A stretch of 64,000 bases of DNA from Slackia faecicanis (GTDB lineage: Bacteria > Actinomycetota > Coriobacteriia > Coriobacteriales > Eggerthellaceae). Position 1 is the first letter of the stretch. Every line of letters begins with the position of its first letter. Below are positions 34,321-43,198 of the stretch, one piece after another. The notes under the pieces were generated by a model that worked only from the letters and a program-made list of their open reading frames with translations, was not told the origin of the DNA and did no database searches. The position numbers and the translations under genes were made by a program. The stretch is from contig NZ_QICB01000002.1 in assembly GCF_003725295.1 (NCBI RefSeq), positions 248,001-312,000 on the forward strand, read 5' to 3'.

Positions 34321-35889
34321 CTAGCCGAGCTTTTTCGCCAGGATCTGATTGATCATCTTCGGGTTGCCCTGGCCGCGCATCTGCTTCATGCACTGGCCGA
34401 CGAAGAAGCCGATCAGCTTGGTTTCGCCCTCTTTGTAGCGGACGGCCTCGTCGGGGTGGGCGGCAATGATTTCGTCGACCACGGCCTCGATCGCACCCGT
34501 GTCGCTGACTTGCTTCATGCCGCGCTCTTCCACGATGGCGGCGGGGTCTTTGTCTTCGTCGATGATGGCCGCGAAGACCTCTTTAGCCTGCTTGGAGGAA
34601 ATGGCGTCGCTCGCCGTGAGCTTCACCAGCTCGACCGCGCGGGCCGGGGTCAGCGCCGAAGCCTCGAGATCGAACGACTCGTCGGCGTTCATGCGCGCCG
34701 TGATGTCGTTGATCACCAGGTTGGCCAGCGGCTTGGCGAGCTTCGCATCGCCCGCGGCCTCCATGGCGGCCTCGAAGAACGTCGACGTCACGCGATGCTC
34801 CACCAGGTGACGGGCGTCGTAGGCCGACAGGCCGAACTCGGCCTCGAAGCGCTTGGCCTTCTGGTCGGGCAGCTCGGGAAGGCGCGAACGCACGTTGTCG
34901 ATGAACTCGTCGGACAGGTCGAACGGCGCCATGTCGGGCTCGGGGCACAGACGATAGTCGTCGGCGGTCTCTTTAACGCGCATCACAATGGTGCGCTTCG
35001 CAGAGGGGTCCCAGTGGCGCGTTTCCTGATAGATCGTGCCGCCCTCTTCGAGCACCTGGGCCTGACGGCAGATTTCGTAGGCAAGGCCGTCGTGCAGGTT
35101 CTTGAAGCTGTTCATGTTCTTCAGCTCGGTCTTGGTGCCGAACTTCGTCTCGCCGCGGCGGCGCAGGCTGATGTTGCCGTCGCAACGCAGGCTGCCCTCT
35201 TCCATCGAGCAGTCGGAAATGCCGATGGCCAGATAGATCTGGCGCAGCTTCTGCATGAACAGGCGCGCCTCTTCGGGCGTGCGCAGCTCGGGCTCGGTGA
35301 CCAGCTCGATCAGCGGAGTGCCGGCGCGGTTGTAGTCGACCAGGCTGTGCGTGGCGCCGGCGATGCGGCCCTCGCCGCCGCCGATGTGCACCATCTTGCC
35401 CGCGTCCTCTTCCATGTGGATGCGCGTGATGCCCACGTGCGCCACATAGCCGTCTTCGGTGCGGGTAACGTTGCCGCGGCTTTCGCCCTGCTCCAGGCCG
35501 TCGAGGTCGGCGCGCTCTTTGGCGCCCGGGCCGTCGACGTCCAGGTCGAGGTGGCCGCGCATGCAAAACGCGATCGGTCCCTGGGTGGTCTGGAAGTTCT
35601 TCGACATATCGGGATACATGTAGTTCTTGCGGTAGAACATGGAATGCTTCTCGATGTCGCAGTTGGTGGCAAGGCCCGCCAGCACGATCGACTCGATGGC
35701 GGCCTTGTTCGGCACGGGCAGGGCGCCCGGCAGGCCCAGGCACACGGGACACGTGTGCGTGTTGGGCTCGGCGCCGAACTCGAGCTTGCAGCCGCAGAAC
35801 ATCTTCGTGTTCAACGTGGTCAGCTCGGCATGGACCTCGAGGCCGATCACGGCCTCCCAATCCTGCAGTACTTCTTCGAGGGTTTTCAT
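34321..35889 (-). CDS. gatB: Aspartyl/glutamyl-tRNA amidotransferase subunit B
   Basis: A 522-residue subunit that binds the misacylated tRNA and phosphorylates its Asp or Glu side chain. Visible features are WEAVIGLEVHAELTT with the zinc-type pattern MFCGC...CPVCLGLPG (about 30-55), VGITRIHMEEDAGK, the SLVDYNRAGTPLIELVTEP stretch and DISLRRRGE-like NISLRRRGETKFGTKTELKNMNS. The C-terminal helical YqeY-like domain (about 390-520) ends with GQCMKQMRGQGNPKMINQIL. It follows gatA by three bases and is the last gene of the operon. Together with GatC and GatA it makes Gln-tRNA or Asn-tRNA by transamidation. Confidence 0.97.
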   Translation of the reverse strand: MKTLEEVLQDWEAVIGLEVHAELTTLNTKMFCGCKLEFGAEPNTHTCPVCLGLPGALPVPNKAAIESIVLAGLATNCDIEKHSMFYRKNYMYPDMSKNFQTTQGPIAFCMRGHLDLDVDGPGAKERADLDGLEQGESRGNVTRTEDGYVAHVGITRIHMEEDAGKMVHIGGGEGRIAGATHSLVDYNRAGTPLIELVTEPELRTPEEARLFMQKLRQIYLAIGISDCSMEEGSLRCDGNISLRRRGETKFGTKTELKNMNSFKNLHDGLAYEICRQAQVLEEGGTIYQETRHWDPSAKRTIVMRVKETADDYRLCPEPDMAPFDLSDEFIDNVRSRLPELPDQKAKRFEAEFGLSAYDARHLVEHRVTSTFFEAAMEAAGDAKLAKPLANLVINDITARMNADESFDLEASALTPARAVELVKLTASDAISSKQAKEVFAAIIDEDKDPAAIVEERGMKQVSDTGAIEAVVDEIIAAHPDEAVRYKEGETKLIGFFVGQCMKQMRGQGNPKMINQILAKKLG

Positions 35890-35892
35890 GCG

Positions 35893-37374
35893 CTATTCAC
35901 CTGCCTGGAACGCCGGCGCCACGGGAGCCGGGCCGTAGGCGGCCTCCAACGCGGCGGCCGCACGGAACATATTGACGTCTTTGAACTGCGGGCTGACCAG
36001 CTGGACGCCGATCGGCAGGCCGCTTTCGCTGCCCAGGCCGCACGGGACGCTCATGCCGCCGTTGCCGGCGATGTTGATCGACACCGTGAAGATATCGGAC
36101 AGGTGCATTTCCACGGGATCGCCGATTTCGCCGAACTGGAACGCAGCGCGCGGGCTCGTGGGAATGAGGATGACGTCGCACTGCTCGTAAGCGCGCTCGT
36201 AATCCTGCGTGATCAGGCGGCGGACCTGCTGCGCGGGATAGTAGTACTTCTCGTAGACGCCCGCGGAAAGCAGGTAGCTGCCCAGCATGATGCGGCGCTT
36301 GGCCTCCGTGCCGAAACCGCCGGCGCGGCTGCCTTCGTACTGTCCGCCCAAGTCTTTATGGCCTTCGGCGCAGTAGCCGTAGCGCACCGAGTCGAAGCGG
36401 GCCAGGTTGGAGAACGCCTCGCAGGGGCCGAGCACGTAGTACGCGCTGATGGCGGCGTCGGCGTGCGGCAGCTCCACCTCGACGAGCTCGGCGCCGGCGG
36501 CCTCGAGCTTGGCGGCGGCTTCGTTCAGCTTCTCCTTGACCTCGGCGGTCAGACCGGGCGCGTCCATGAAACCGGGGACGATGCCCACCTTCATGCCCTC
36601 GACGCCCTGGGAGAGCGCGTCCACGAAATGCGGGGTGAAATGCTGCGAGGTGCAGTCGCGCGGGTCGAAGCCGCACAGGGCATCCATCGCGTAGGCGGCG
36701 TCTTCGACGCTGCGCGTAAAGGGACCCACCTGGTCGAGCGAGCTGCCGAAGGCGACCACGCCGTAGCGCGACACCATGCCGTAGGTGGGCTTGACGCCCA
36801 CGACGCCGCAGAAAGAAGCAGGCTGGCGAATGGATCCGCCAGTATCAGAGCCCAGCGTGATGCATGCCATGCCCGCGGCGGCGGCGGCGGCGGAACCGCC
36901 CGAAGAGCCGCCCGGAACGCGGGAGAGGTCCCAGGGGTTTTTCGTGGGGCCGAACGCGGAGGTTTCCGTGGAAGAGCCGAACGCGAACTCGTCCATGTTG
37001 AGCTTGCCCAGGGGCAGGCCGCCCGCCTCGATCAGGCGGGAGACACAGGTCGCGGTGTAGGGCGACACGTAGTTTTCGAGCATCTTGGAAGAGCAGGTGG
37101 TGTGCGTGCCCTCCATGTTCATGTTGTCCTTGAACGCCACAGGCACGCCGGCGAGCGGGCCCATCTGGGCGAACGTGCCGTCGGCCACGGCCGCGTCGAC
37201 CTTGTCGGCCGCGGCGAAGGCGGCCTCTTCGGTCAGCTCGAGGTAGGCATGGACGTCGGCGTCGGCCTTCGCGATGTGGTCGAACGATGCCTGGGCCACT
37301 TCGCGCGCGGAAAACTCGCCTGCGGCGATGCCTTCGCGGATCGCACGCACGCCCATATCGGTGGTATACGCCAT
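35893..37374 (-). CDS. gatA: Aspartyl/glutamyl-tRNA amidotransferase subunit A
   Basis: A 493-residue amidase-signature subunit that frees ammonia from glutamine for GatB. The catalytic Ser-cisSer-Lys triad is in place: Lys in VAFKDNM (about 80), and the serine-rich loop GGSSGGSAAAAAAG (about 155-168) with DTGGSIRQPASFCG downstream. Length fits the family. Its ATG overlaps the gatC stop by one base (TAATG) and it ends three bases before gatB, so translation is coupled along the operon. Confidence 0.97.
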   Translation of the reverse strand: MAYTTDMGVRAIREGIAAGEFSAREVAQASFDHIAKADADVHAYLELTEEAAFAAADKVDAAVADGTFAQMGPLAGVPVAFKDNMNMEGTHTTCSSKMLENYVSPYTATCVSRLIEAGGLPLGKLNMDEFAFGSSTETSAFGPTKNPWDLSRVPGGSSGGSAAAAAAGMACITLGSDTGGSIRQPASFCGVVGVKPTYGMVSRYGVVAFGSSLDQVGPFTRSVEDAAYAMDALCGFDPRDCTSQHFTPHFVDALSQGVEGMKVGIVPGFMDAPGLTAEVKEKLNEAAAKLEAAGAELVEVELPHADAAISAYYVLGPCEAFSNLARFDSVRYGYCAEGHKDLGGQYEGSRAGGFGTEAKRRIMLGSYLLSAGVYEKYYYPAQQVRRLITQDYERAYEQCDVILIPTSPRAAFQFGEIGDPVEMHLSDIFTVSINIAGNGGMSVPCGLGSESGLPIGVQLVSPQFKDVNMFRAAAALEAAYGPAPVAPAFQAGE

Positions 37375-37682
37375 TACTGATCACCTCCGCCGAGGATGGC
37401 CGGAATCAGGAAGCTGCCGTCCTGCTGCTTCGGAGCGTTGGCCAGGGCCTGCTCCTGCGTGAAGGATTCCTCCACCACGTCTTCGCGCATGACGTTGTGC
37501 AAGCCTCCGATGGGATGGAAAGTCGGCTCCACGCCGTCGAGCTCGTAATGGGTGATCGGCTCGAGCGTGGCGATGATGTTATTCAGATCGACGGTCATCT
37601 GGGCGACCTCTTGGTCGTCAAGGCCGATGCGCGCGTACGTCGCGATGTCGCGCACGTCTTTTTCAGTCAGGCGTCCTGCCAT
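37374..37682 (-). CDS. gatC: Aspartyl/glutamyl-tRNA amidotransferase subunit C
   Basis: A 102-residue small subunit that clamps GatA to GatB. It shows the family pattern: LTEKDVRDIATYARIGLDDQEVAQM at the N-terminus, LNNIIATLEPI, then VEPTFHPIGGLHNVMREDVV and a C-terminal QDGSFLIPAIL. GGAGGATGCTGC precedes ATG 37682. First gene of gatCAB. Confidence 0.95.
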   Translation of the reverse strand: MAGRLTEKDVRDIATYARIGLDDQEVAQMTVDLNNIIATLEPITHYELDGVEPTFHPIGGLHNVMREDVVEESFTQEQALANAPKQQDGSFLIPAILGGGDQ

Positions 37683-37805
37683 GCAGCATCCTCCAACCTC
37701 TCGTGTATTCGTTGGTTTCGCTTAACTCGCCTATGATAGCAAAGGGCGGCGGGCGCACGGGCGCGAACGACACAAGGGCACGGGAACGTCGGGGGTATTC
37801 GGAAT

Positions 37806-38453
37806 TTATTTCAGCGAGGGCCGCTCGATCGGCGGCTCCATATCGAGCCTCAGGGTCTGCTCGACCACCCGCATCAGCTTCTCGTCGCTGATCTGCGGAT
37901 CGATCTTCAAAAGCCCGACCAGGCCGAACAGCATCACGCAAAACATTTCGAACAACAGGTCGATCCTCACGTCATGGTAGCGGCCGTATTCTTCGGCCAC
38001 GTTCTTGCAGAGGAATTCGGCCGTCTCGCGCACCGCGCGCACGTCGAAGGAGTCGCGTACGCCCAACTCTTCGAGCACCGCGATCATCGGCCGCGGGCCG
38101 TTGGCGTCGTAGAGAGTGCGGCGCAGCGTGGCCATGCAGTCGCGCAGGGCCTCCGACATCGCGCCGAACCGACGCGTTTCGTTCCACACCGCGACGCTTT
38201 CCACGATATCGGCCACGTAATCGTCGAGCACGGCGGCCACCACGTCGTTTTTGCTCGAGAAATAGTAATAGAACAGCTCGCGCGTGATACCCGCCTCCGC
38301 CGCGATGTCTTTGACGGTGGTGCCGGCCACGCCCTTGGTTTCGAACAGGTCGCGCGCGGCCTGCATGATATCGCTCGCACGCCCCTCGATGCGGCGGCCC
38401 TTCTTATACGCCTCGTGCGCCGCGGACGACGAAGACGTCGATTCGAATCGCAT
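37806..38453 (-). CDS. TetR-family transcriptional regulator
   Basis: A 215-residue repressor-like protein. An N-terminal Ser-rich, basic arm is followed by the TetR HTH at about 28-75 (MQAARDLFETKGVAGTTVKD, then AGITRELFYYYFSSKNDVV). The C-terminal ligand domain (about 80-210) is helical, with no family-specific mark. GGGGAGGG precedes ATG 38453. It lies downstream of the DUF5692-like gene but behind that gene's terminator, so it has its own promoter; it may control that neighbour or itself. The ligand is unknown. Confidence 0.9.
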   Translation of the reverse strand: MRFESTSSSSAAHEAYKKGRRIEGRASDIMQAARDLFETKGVAGTTVKDIAAEAGITRELFYYYFSSKNDVVAAVLDDYVADIVESVAVWNETRRFGAMSEALRDCMATLRRTLYDANGPRPMIAVLEELGVRDSFDVRAVRETAEFLCKNVAEEYGRYHDVRIDLLFEMFCVMLFGLVGLLKIDPQISDEKLMRVVEQTLRLDMEPPIERPSLK

Positions 38454-38507
38454 GCGCTCACCCTCCCCCGGAAACGCGGCGCGTTTCCCCTCTGCGCCGC
38501 TTGCATG

Positions 38508-38540
38508 CAAAAAAGGCGTCCGCACGAACGCGGACGCCTT
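38508..38540 (-). terminator. Terminator of the DUF5692-like gene
   Basis: AAGGCGTCCGC pairs perfectly with GCGGACGCCTT; the minus strand continues TTTTTT. Confidence 0.9.
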
Positions 38541-38611
38541 CATTATATCGTTCGAACCGAAGACCGTCGGAGCCATTCGCCCGAGCGGCGTGCGCCTTGA
38601 AGCGCGACGGC

Positions 38612-39574
38612 TTAGATGTTCTCCTCGAGAACGCTCTTGTACACCTTGGTGTCGGCATACAGCTCGTCCTTGACGGGGTTGAGCTTGTTCTTGCGGATCT
38701 TGTTGAACTGATAGACCGCCAGGGCGACATTGCTGGCAAGGGCCACGAAGCTCACCGCGAAGAAGGCCGCGGGGTTATGCGTGGTGGGAATGGGCGCCAA
38801 CACGTCGGCGAACTGCGGAACGGTCATGATGAACATGATCCACAGCGCGAGCGTCTGGGCGCGATGCTGCAGCCATGCGCCGCGCTTGATGAAAAACGTC
38901 GGGATGGTGCAGGACAGAAGCAGGGCCAGGCCGCAGTAGGCGGAGTGGTCGGAAATGCAGTTATAGGTGTAGGCGAAGTTCCAGAAGTCGTATGCCAAGA
39001 TCCATGCCCAGATCATGTCGGGCCAGATCATGTCGCGGGTCTTGTCCTTCGAAATCACGATGCCGACCCAGCCGCAGATGGTCACGATGTTGAGGATGCC
39101 GGCGATACCGTTCATGATGTTCCAGGGACCGGACATGGTCCACAGGTTTTCCACCGTGCCGCCCTGCCACAAGCCGAAGCTGAACACCTGGAAGTCGCGA
39201 ATGACGGCTTCGGCGATGTTGATGGCCAAGATCAGCGGCGGGAAACACAGCGCCCACTTCTTCTCGTACAGATAATGCGTCTTGCCGTCGGCGCCCTTCC
39301 AGTGCACGAAACGCAGCGCCATGAAGCCGAGGCATCCCGCCAGGGCCGAATAGGTCTTCACCCAGTTGAACCACGTTCCCGTGCCGTATTCATTGCCGGG
39401 CGCCGCGGTGGTGGGCCACACGAAGATCGTCAGCACCACCGGCAGCACGGCGAACAGCGCGATGCCGCCCCATTTGCTCGTGCGGCCGAACTCGTTGAAC
39501 GCCATCAGGGCGAACAGAACGAACAGCCAAATGGCCCAATACGACATGTCGGCCGCTTGATACAGGATTCCCAT
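38612..39574 (-). CDS. Multi-pass membrane protein, DUF5692-like
   Basis: A 320-residue integral membrane protein with about nine hydrophobic segments and many Trp and Tyr residues. It resembles the DUF5692 family, which I recall mainly from Eggerthellaceae; the match is from memory of the pattern (SYWAIWLFVLFALMAFNEFGR, GTGTWFNWVKTYSALAG, WPDMIWAWILAYDFWNFAYTYNC, HRAQTLALWIMFIM). No transporter or enzyme motif is evident. The C-terminus is basic and cytosolic (FNKIRKNKLNP). ATG 39574 follows GAGGGGAGC at slightly long spacing. A TetR gene lies downstream. Confidence 0.65.
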   Translation of the reverse strand: MGILYQAADMSYWAIWLFVLFALMAFNEFGRTSKWGGIALFAVLPVVLTIFVWPTTAAPGNEYGTGTWFNWVKTYSALAGCLGFMALRFVHWKGADGKTHYLYEKKWALCFPPLILAINIAEAVIRDFQVFSFGLWQGGTVENLWTMSGPWNIMNGIAGILNIVTICGWVGIVISKDKTRDMIWPDMIWAWILAYDFWNFAYTYNCISDHSAYCGLALLLSCTIPTFFIKRGAWLQHRAQTLALWIMFIMTVPQFADVLAPIPTTHNPAAFFAVSFVALASNVALAVYQFNKIRKNKLNPVKDELYADTKVYKSVLEENI

Positions 39575-39663
39575 GCGAACCGCTCCCCTCTTTTTCGATT
39601 GCCGCGCTCGCGCGCGATTTCCCCTCCCGTCACGGACGGCCGGACGCGTCGGAGAAAACGAAA

Positions 39664-39692
39664 GGCCGCACCGAGACGAACTCGATGCGGCC
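39664..39692 (-). terminator. Terminator of the aldo/keto reductase-recQ unit
   Basis: A 12-bp stem (39664-39675 with 39681-39692, one G-T pair) is followed on the minus strand by TTTCGTTTTC, about 110 bases after the recQ stop. Confidence 0.75.
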
Positions 39693-39802
39693 AGTATAAA
39701 AGGCATGTCATCAGGGGTCTTTACAGGACTCTCTTGACTGTGCAAGGACGGATCGGCAGGTCCGCGCGCACGGACGCATGGTCTGCGGCGCGCGCCGCAG
39801 GC

Positions 39803-41761
39803 CTAGCGCTCGACGGAAAACGCGGCGATTTCGTCCATGAACGCCGAGCCGTAGCGCTCGAGCTTGCGCTCGCCCACGCCGTGTACCATGAGGAATTCGT
39901 CGGCGTTGCGCGGCATGCGGGCGCACATGTCGTGCAACGTCTTGTCCGAGAACACCACGTACGGAGGAATGCCCTGCTCGTCGGCCAGGCGTTTGCGCAG
40001 GGCGCGCAGGCGTTCGAACAGGTCGGCATCGCCCGAGCCCGATGCGCCGAACGCCGCGGCGGCATGCTCGGGCGCGACGGCGGGACGCGCGTGCTTGACC
40101 TTTTTCATCGAGAACGAGAAGCCCTCCGCTTCGGCCTCCATGACCCGCGGGCCCGCCTCGACCACCGGATAGGTTCCGTCGGAAATGCTCAGCAGGTCTT
40201 GCGAGGCAAGAAGCTCGATGACGTCTTTGACCAGGCCGGCGGAATCGTTCACCGTGCCGTAGCAGGACAGGCGGTCAAGCCCGCCTTCCAGCAGGCGCTT
40301 CGCCTTCGAGCCGCGCACGATGTCGGCGATCATGGACTTGCCGAACGAGCCGTGCAGCTCCAACACGCAGCGCACGCAGGCCTTCGCCACGTCGGTCACA
40401 TCGACCGTCTCGAAATCGCCCAGGCAGTTCGAGCAATTGCCGCAGCCGCCCTCGGGCCCGCGGCCGTCCGCCGCTCCCCTGCCCGCGAACTCTTCGCCGA
40501 AATACTTCAGAATGTAGGCGCGCAGGCACCCGGTGGTGCGGCAGTAGCCCAGCATCCAATCGAGCATGCGGCGCTGAACGGCCTGCACGCGTTCGATTTC
40601 GTCTTCGTCCACGCCGTCGTTCATGCCCACCCTGTCGATGAAATAACGGCAGGTGGACGTGTCGCCGTCGTTCCACAGCAGCAGGCATTCCGAAGGCTCG
40701 CCGTCACGGCCCGCGCGGCCCGCCTCCTGGTAGTACGCCTCGATGCTTTTCGGCATGTTGTGATGGATCACGTAGCGCACGTTCGACTTGTCGATGCCCA
40801 TGCCGAAGGCGTTGGTGGCCACCATGACCAAGGCGTCGTCGTCGATGAAGCGCTGCTGGCTTTCTTGGCGCTCGATCGTGGTCATGCCCGCATGGTAGCG
40901 CGCCGTGGCAACTCCTTGGGACGCCAGCCAATCGGCCAGGTCATCCACCTCTTTGCGCTTATTGCAGTAGATGATGCCGCTTTCGCGCGGATGCTCGGCG
41001 ATGTATGCGGCCACGCGGCGGCGCTTCATCTTCGCGTCGAGGCGCTCCACCGAAAACGTCAGGTTGGGGCGGTCGAAGCCCGTGACGATGGTCGCCGGGT
41101 CGCGCAGGCCGAGCATGGCGCAGATGTCGCCGCGCACGCGCTCGGTGGCCGTGGCGGTCAGGGCCACCACGGTCGGCCGCACGTCGAACGATTCGATGAA
41201 ATCGCGGATCTCGAGATACGACGGACGGAAATCCTGGCCCCACTGCGAAACGCAGTGCGCCTCGTCGATCGCGATTAGCGGCACGTGCACCTGGGCGATG
41301 AACTCGCGGAAGGCGGGATCGGCCAAGCGCTCGGGCGCGACGTACATGATCTTATAGGTTCCCTCGATCGCGCGGTTCATGGCGATGCGCTGCTGGTTGG
41401 GCGTCAGCGTGGAATTGATGAACGCGCCCCTCACGCCCGCATCGATCAGCGCATGCACTTGGTCGGACATCAGCGAAACGAGCGGAGAGACCACCAGGGC
41501 GAGTCCTGGCAACACGATGCCGGGAATCTGATAGCACATCGATTTTCCCGCGCCTGTGGGCATGACGCCCAACGCGTCGCGGCCCGCGAGCACCGCGTCC
41601 ACGATGAAACGCTGGCCTTCGCGGAAATCTTCGTATCCGAAATAGCGCGCCAACGCCGCGCGGGCGTCGTCCATCGTAGGACGAGGCGCGTTCAAGGGCA
41701 CATCGCGCGCCCCGAGTCCCGTGAATACGGGACGCGCGGTCGAATTGTCGGTAACGCTCAT
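39803..41761 (-). CDS. recQ: ATP-dependent DNA helicase RecQ
   Basis: A 652-residue 3'-5' helicase. In order: Walker A PTGAGKSMCYQ (about 70), DEAHC (about 170), SAT-like ALTATATERV, and the motif VI region QEAGRAGRDG. A zinc-binding segment with cysteines (YCRTTGCLR, then CGNCSNCLG) and a winged helix follow. A C-terminal HRDC domain (about 570-645) is present (LRALRKRLADEQGIPPYVVF). It acts in recombination and fork repair. It is seven bases downstream of the aldo/keto reductase gene, so the two share a transcript. Confidence 0.95.
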   Translation of the reverse strand: MSVTDNSTARPVFTGLGARDVPLNAPRPTMDDARAALARYFGYEDFREGQRFIVDAVLAGRDALGVMPTGAGKSMCYQIPGIVLPGLALVVSPLVSLMSDQVHALIDAGVRGAFINSTLTPNQQRIAMNRAIEGTYKIMYVAPERLADPAFREFIAQVHVPLIAIDEAHCVSQWGQDFRPSYLEIRDFIESFDVRPTVVALTATATERVRGDICAMLGLRDPATIVTGFDRPNLTFSVERLDAKMKRRRVAAYIAEHPRESGIIYCNKRKEVDDLADWLASQGVATARYHAGMTTIERQESQQRFIDDDALVMVATNAFGMGIDKSNVRYVIHHNMPKSIEAYYQEAGRAGRDGEPSECLLLWNDGDTSTCRYFIDRVGMNDGVDEDEIERVQAVQRRMLDWMLGYCRTTGCLRAYILKYFGEEFAGRGAADGRGPEGGCGNCSNCLGDFETVDVTDVAKACVRCVLELHGSFGKSMIADIVRGSKAKRLLEGGLDRLSCYGTVNDSAGLVKDVIELLASQDLLSISDGTYPVVEAGPRVMEAEAEGFSFSMKKVKHARPAVAPEHAAAAFGASGSGDADLFERLRALRKRLADEQGIPPYVVFSDKTLHDMCARMPRNADEFLMVHGVGERKLERYGSAFMDEIAAFSVER

Positions 41762-41768
41762 AAACGCC

Positions 41769-42908
41769 TTACTCCTCGAACAGCCCGGCTGCGCGCTCGA
41801 GCTGATCGATGATGCCGATCTTCTGCGGACACACTTCTTCACAGGCGCCGCACTGGATGCACTTGCTCGCCTCGCCGCCCGTCGCGTTCCAGATGTAGTT
41901 CTCCTTGGCGCGGTGCATGTCGCCGAACACGGACATGATGTTGAGCGAATCCATGATCGTGGGGATATGCACGCCCTCGGGGCAGCCCTTCATGCAGTAG
42001 CGGCAATCGGTGCACGGCACGGTTTCGATGCCGTCGAGCACCGTGCGCACGCGGTCGAGCACGGCGCGTTCCGCATCGTCGAGCGGGCGCGCCTCGGAAA
42101 ACGTCTTCACGTTGTCGCGCACCTGCTCGATGGTGGACATGCCCGAAAGCACCGCCGCAACGCCGGGAAGCGACGCGCAGAAGCGCAGCGCCCAGGACGC
42201 GGGCGAAGCGCTCGGGTCGGCCTCGCGCAGGATATCGGCGGCCGCAGGAGGCAGGTTCACGAGCGATCCGCCCTTGACGGGCTCCATGATCACGACGGGC
42301 AGGCCGTGGGCGCGCGCCACCTCGTAGCACTTGCGCGACTCGATGATCGTGCTTTCCCAGTCGGCGTAGTTGATCTGCAGCTGCACGAAGTCGAGCTTGA
42401 TATCGGCATGCTTGGCCAGCACTTCCTCGAGCGCGTCGGCCTTGTCGTGGATGGAGAAGCCGAGATGGCGGATGAGGCCCTGCTCGCGCTTCTCGGCCAC
42501 GTAATCCCACAGGCCGTAGTCGTCGAACGGCTCGGTCAGCGGGCCGCCCAGGTTATGCAGCAAGTAATAATCGAAGTATTCGATGCCGAGCTTCGCGAGC
42601 GATTCGTCGAACATGGCGCGCGCACGGGCGGCGTCGTCGGCCATCCATGCCGGAAGCTTCGTGGCGATCGTATAGGCCTCGCGCGGATAACGGTCGACCA
42701 AAGCTGCTTTCAATTCGCATTCCGACCTGCCGTTATGATAGCCGTAGGCCGTGTCGAAATACGTGAAGCCCGCGTTCATGAACTCGTCGACCATCGCGCA
42801 GACAGCATCGTGGTCGAAAACCGTCCGGCCGTCGCGTTCGATTTCAGGCAGACGCATGAAGCCGAAGCCCAGCGGCGCGAAATCGTGATCGGTGCGGATA
42901 TCCGACAT
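41769..42908 (-). CDS. Aldo/keto reductase fused to a C-terminal 4Fe-4S ferredoxin domain
   Basis: A 379-residue oxidoreductase. The AKR barrel (about 1-280) shows the catalytic set Asp/Tyr in FDTAYGYHNG, Lys in IATKLP and His in LLHNLGG. The C-terminal about 100 residues carry cysteines of two cluster motifs, one irregular (CTDCRYCMKGCPEG) and one typical (CIQCGACEEVCPQ). Such fusions are common in anaerobes, where electrons may pass between ferredoxin and a carbonyl substrate; the substrate is not known. GGGGGAGCC precedes ATG 42908. recQ follows after seven bases. Confidence 0.9.
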   Translation of the reverse strand: MSDIRTDHDFAPLGFGFMRLPEIERDGRTVFDHDAVCAMVDEFMNAGFTYFDTAYGYHNGRSECELKAALVDRYPREAYTIATKLPAWMADDAARARAMFDESLAKLGIEYFDYYLLHNLGGPLTEPFDDYGLWDYVAEKREQGLIRHLGFSIHDKADALEEVLAKHADIKLDFVQLQINYADWESTIIESRKCYEVARAHGLPVVIMEPVKGGSLVNLPPAAADILREADPSASPASWALRFCASLPGVAAVLSGMSTIEQVRDNVKTFSEARPLDDAERAVLDRVRTVLDGIETVPCTDCRYCMKGCPEGVHIPTIMDSLNIMSVFGDMHRAKENYIWNATGGEASKCIQCGACEEVCPQKIGIIDQLERAAGLFEE

Positions 42909-43139
42909 GGCTCCCCCTTTTCACCCGAGCGCCCGGCCGGCGCTCGCATCGAACTACTGAACGGCGGCGCGAACGCATCGCGCACGCCGTATGGTGCTGC
43001 ATCCATCTTACCGCGCGAACCCGGCCGAAAGCTTGCTCGCAGCAGAAATGCGGCGACGCGCCACATGCCGCAGGCGCACAGATGCCGCGTCCGCCCGAGC
43101 ACGCGGCGCGACGAATCGCGAACACCCTCCTGACGCACG

Positions 43140-43168
43140 AAAGGCGCTCTCATCGCGAGAACGCCTTT
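43140..43168 (-). terminator. Terminator of ychF
   Basis: A 12-bp stem (43140-43151 with 43157-43168, one G-T pair) has a five-base loop. The rest of 42909-43139 shows nothing of note. Confidence 0.8.
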
Positions 43169-43198
43169 CGATACATGCCGGTCTGAAACGGGATCGGT

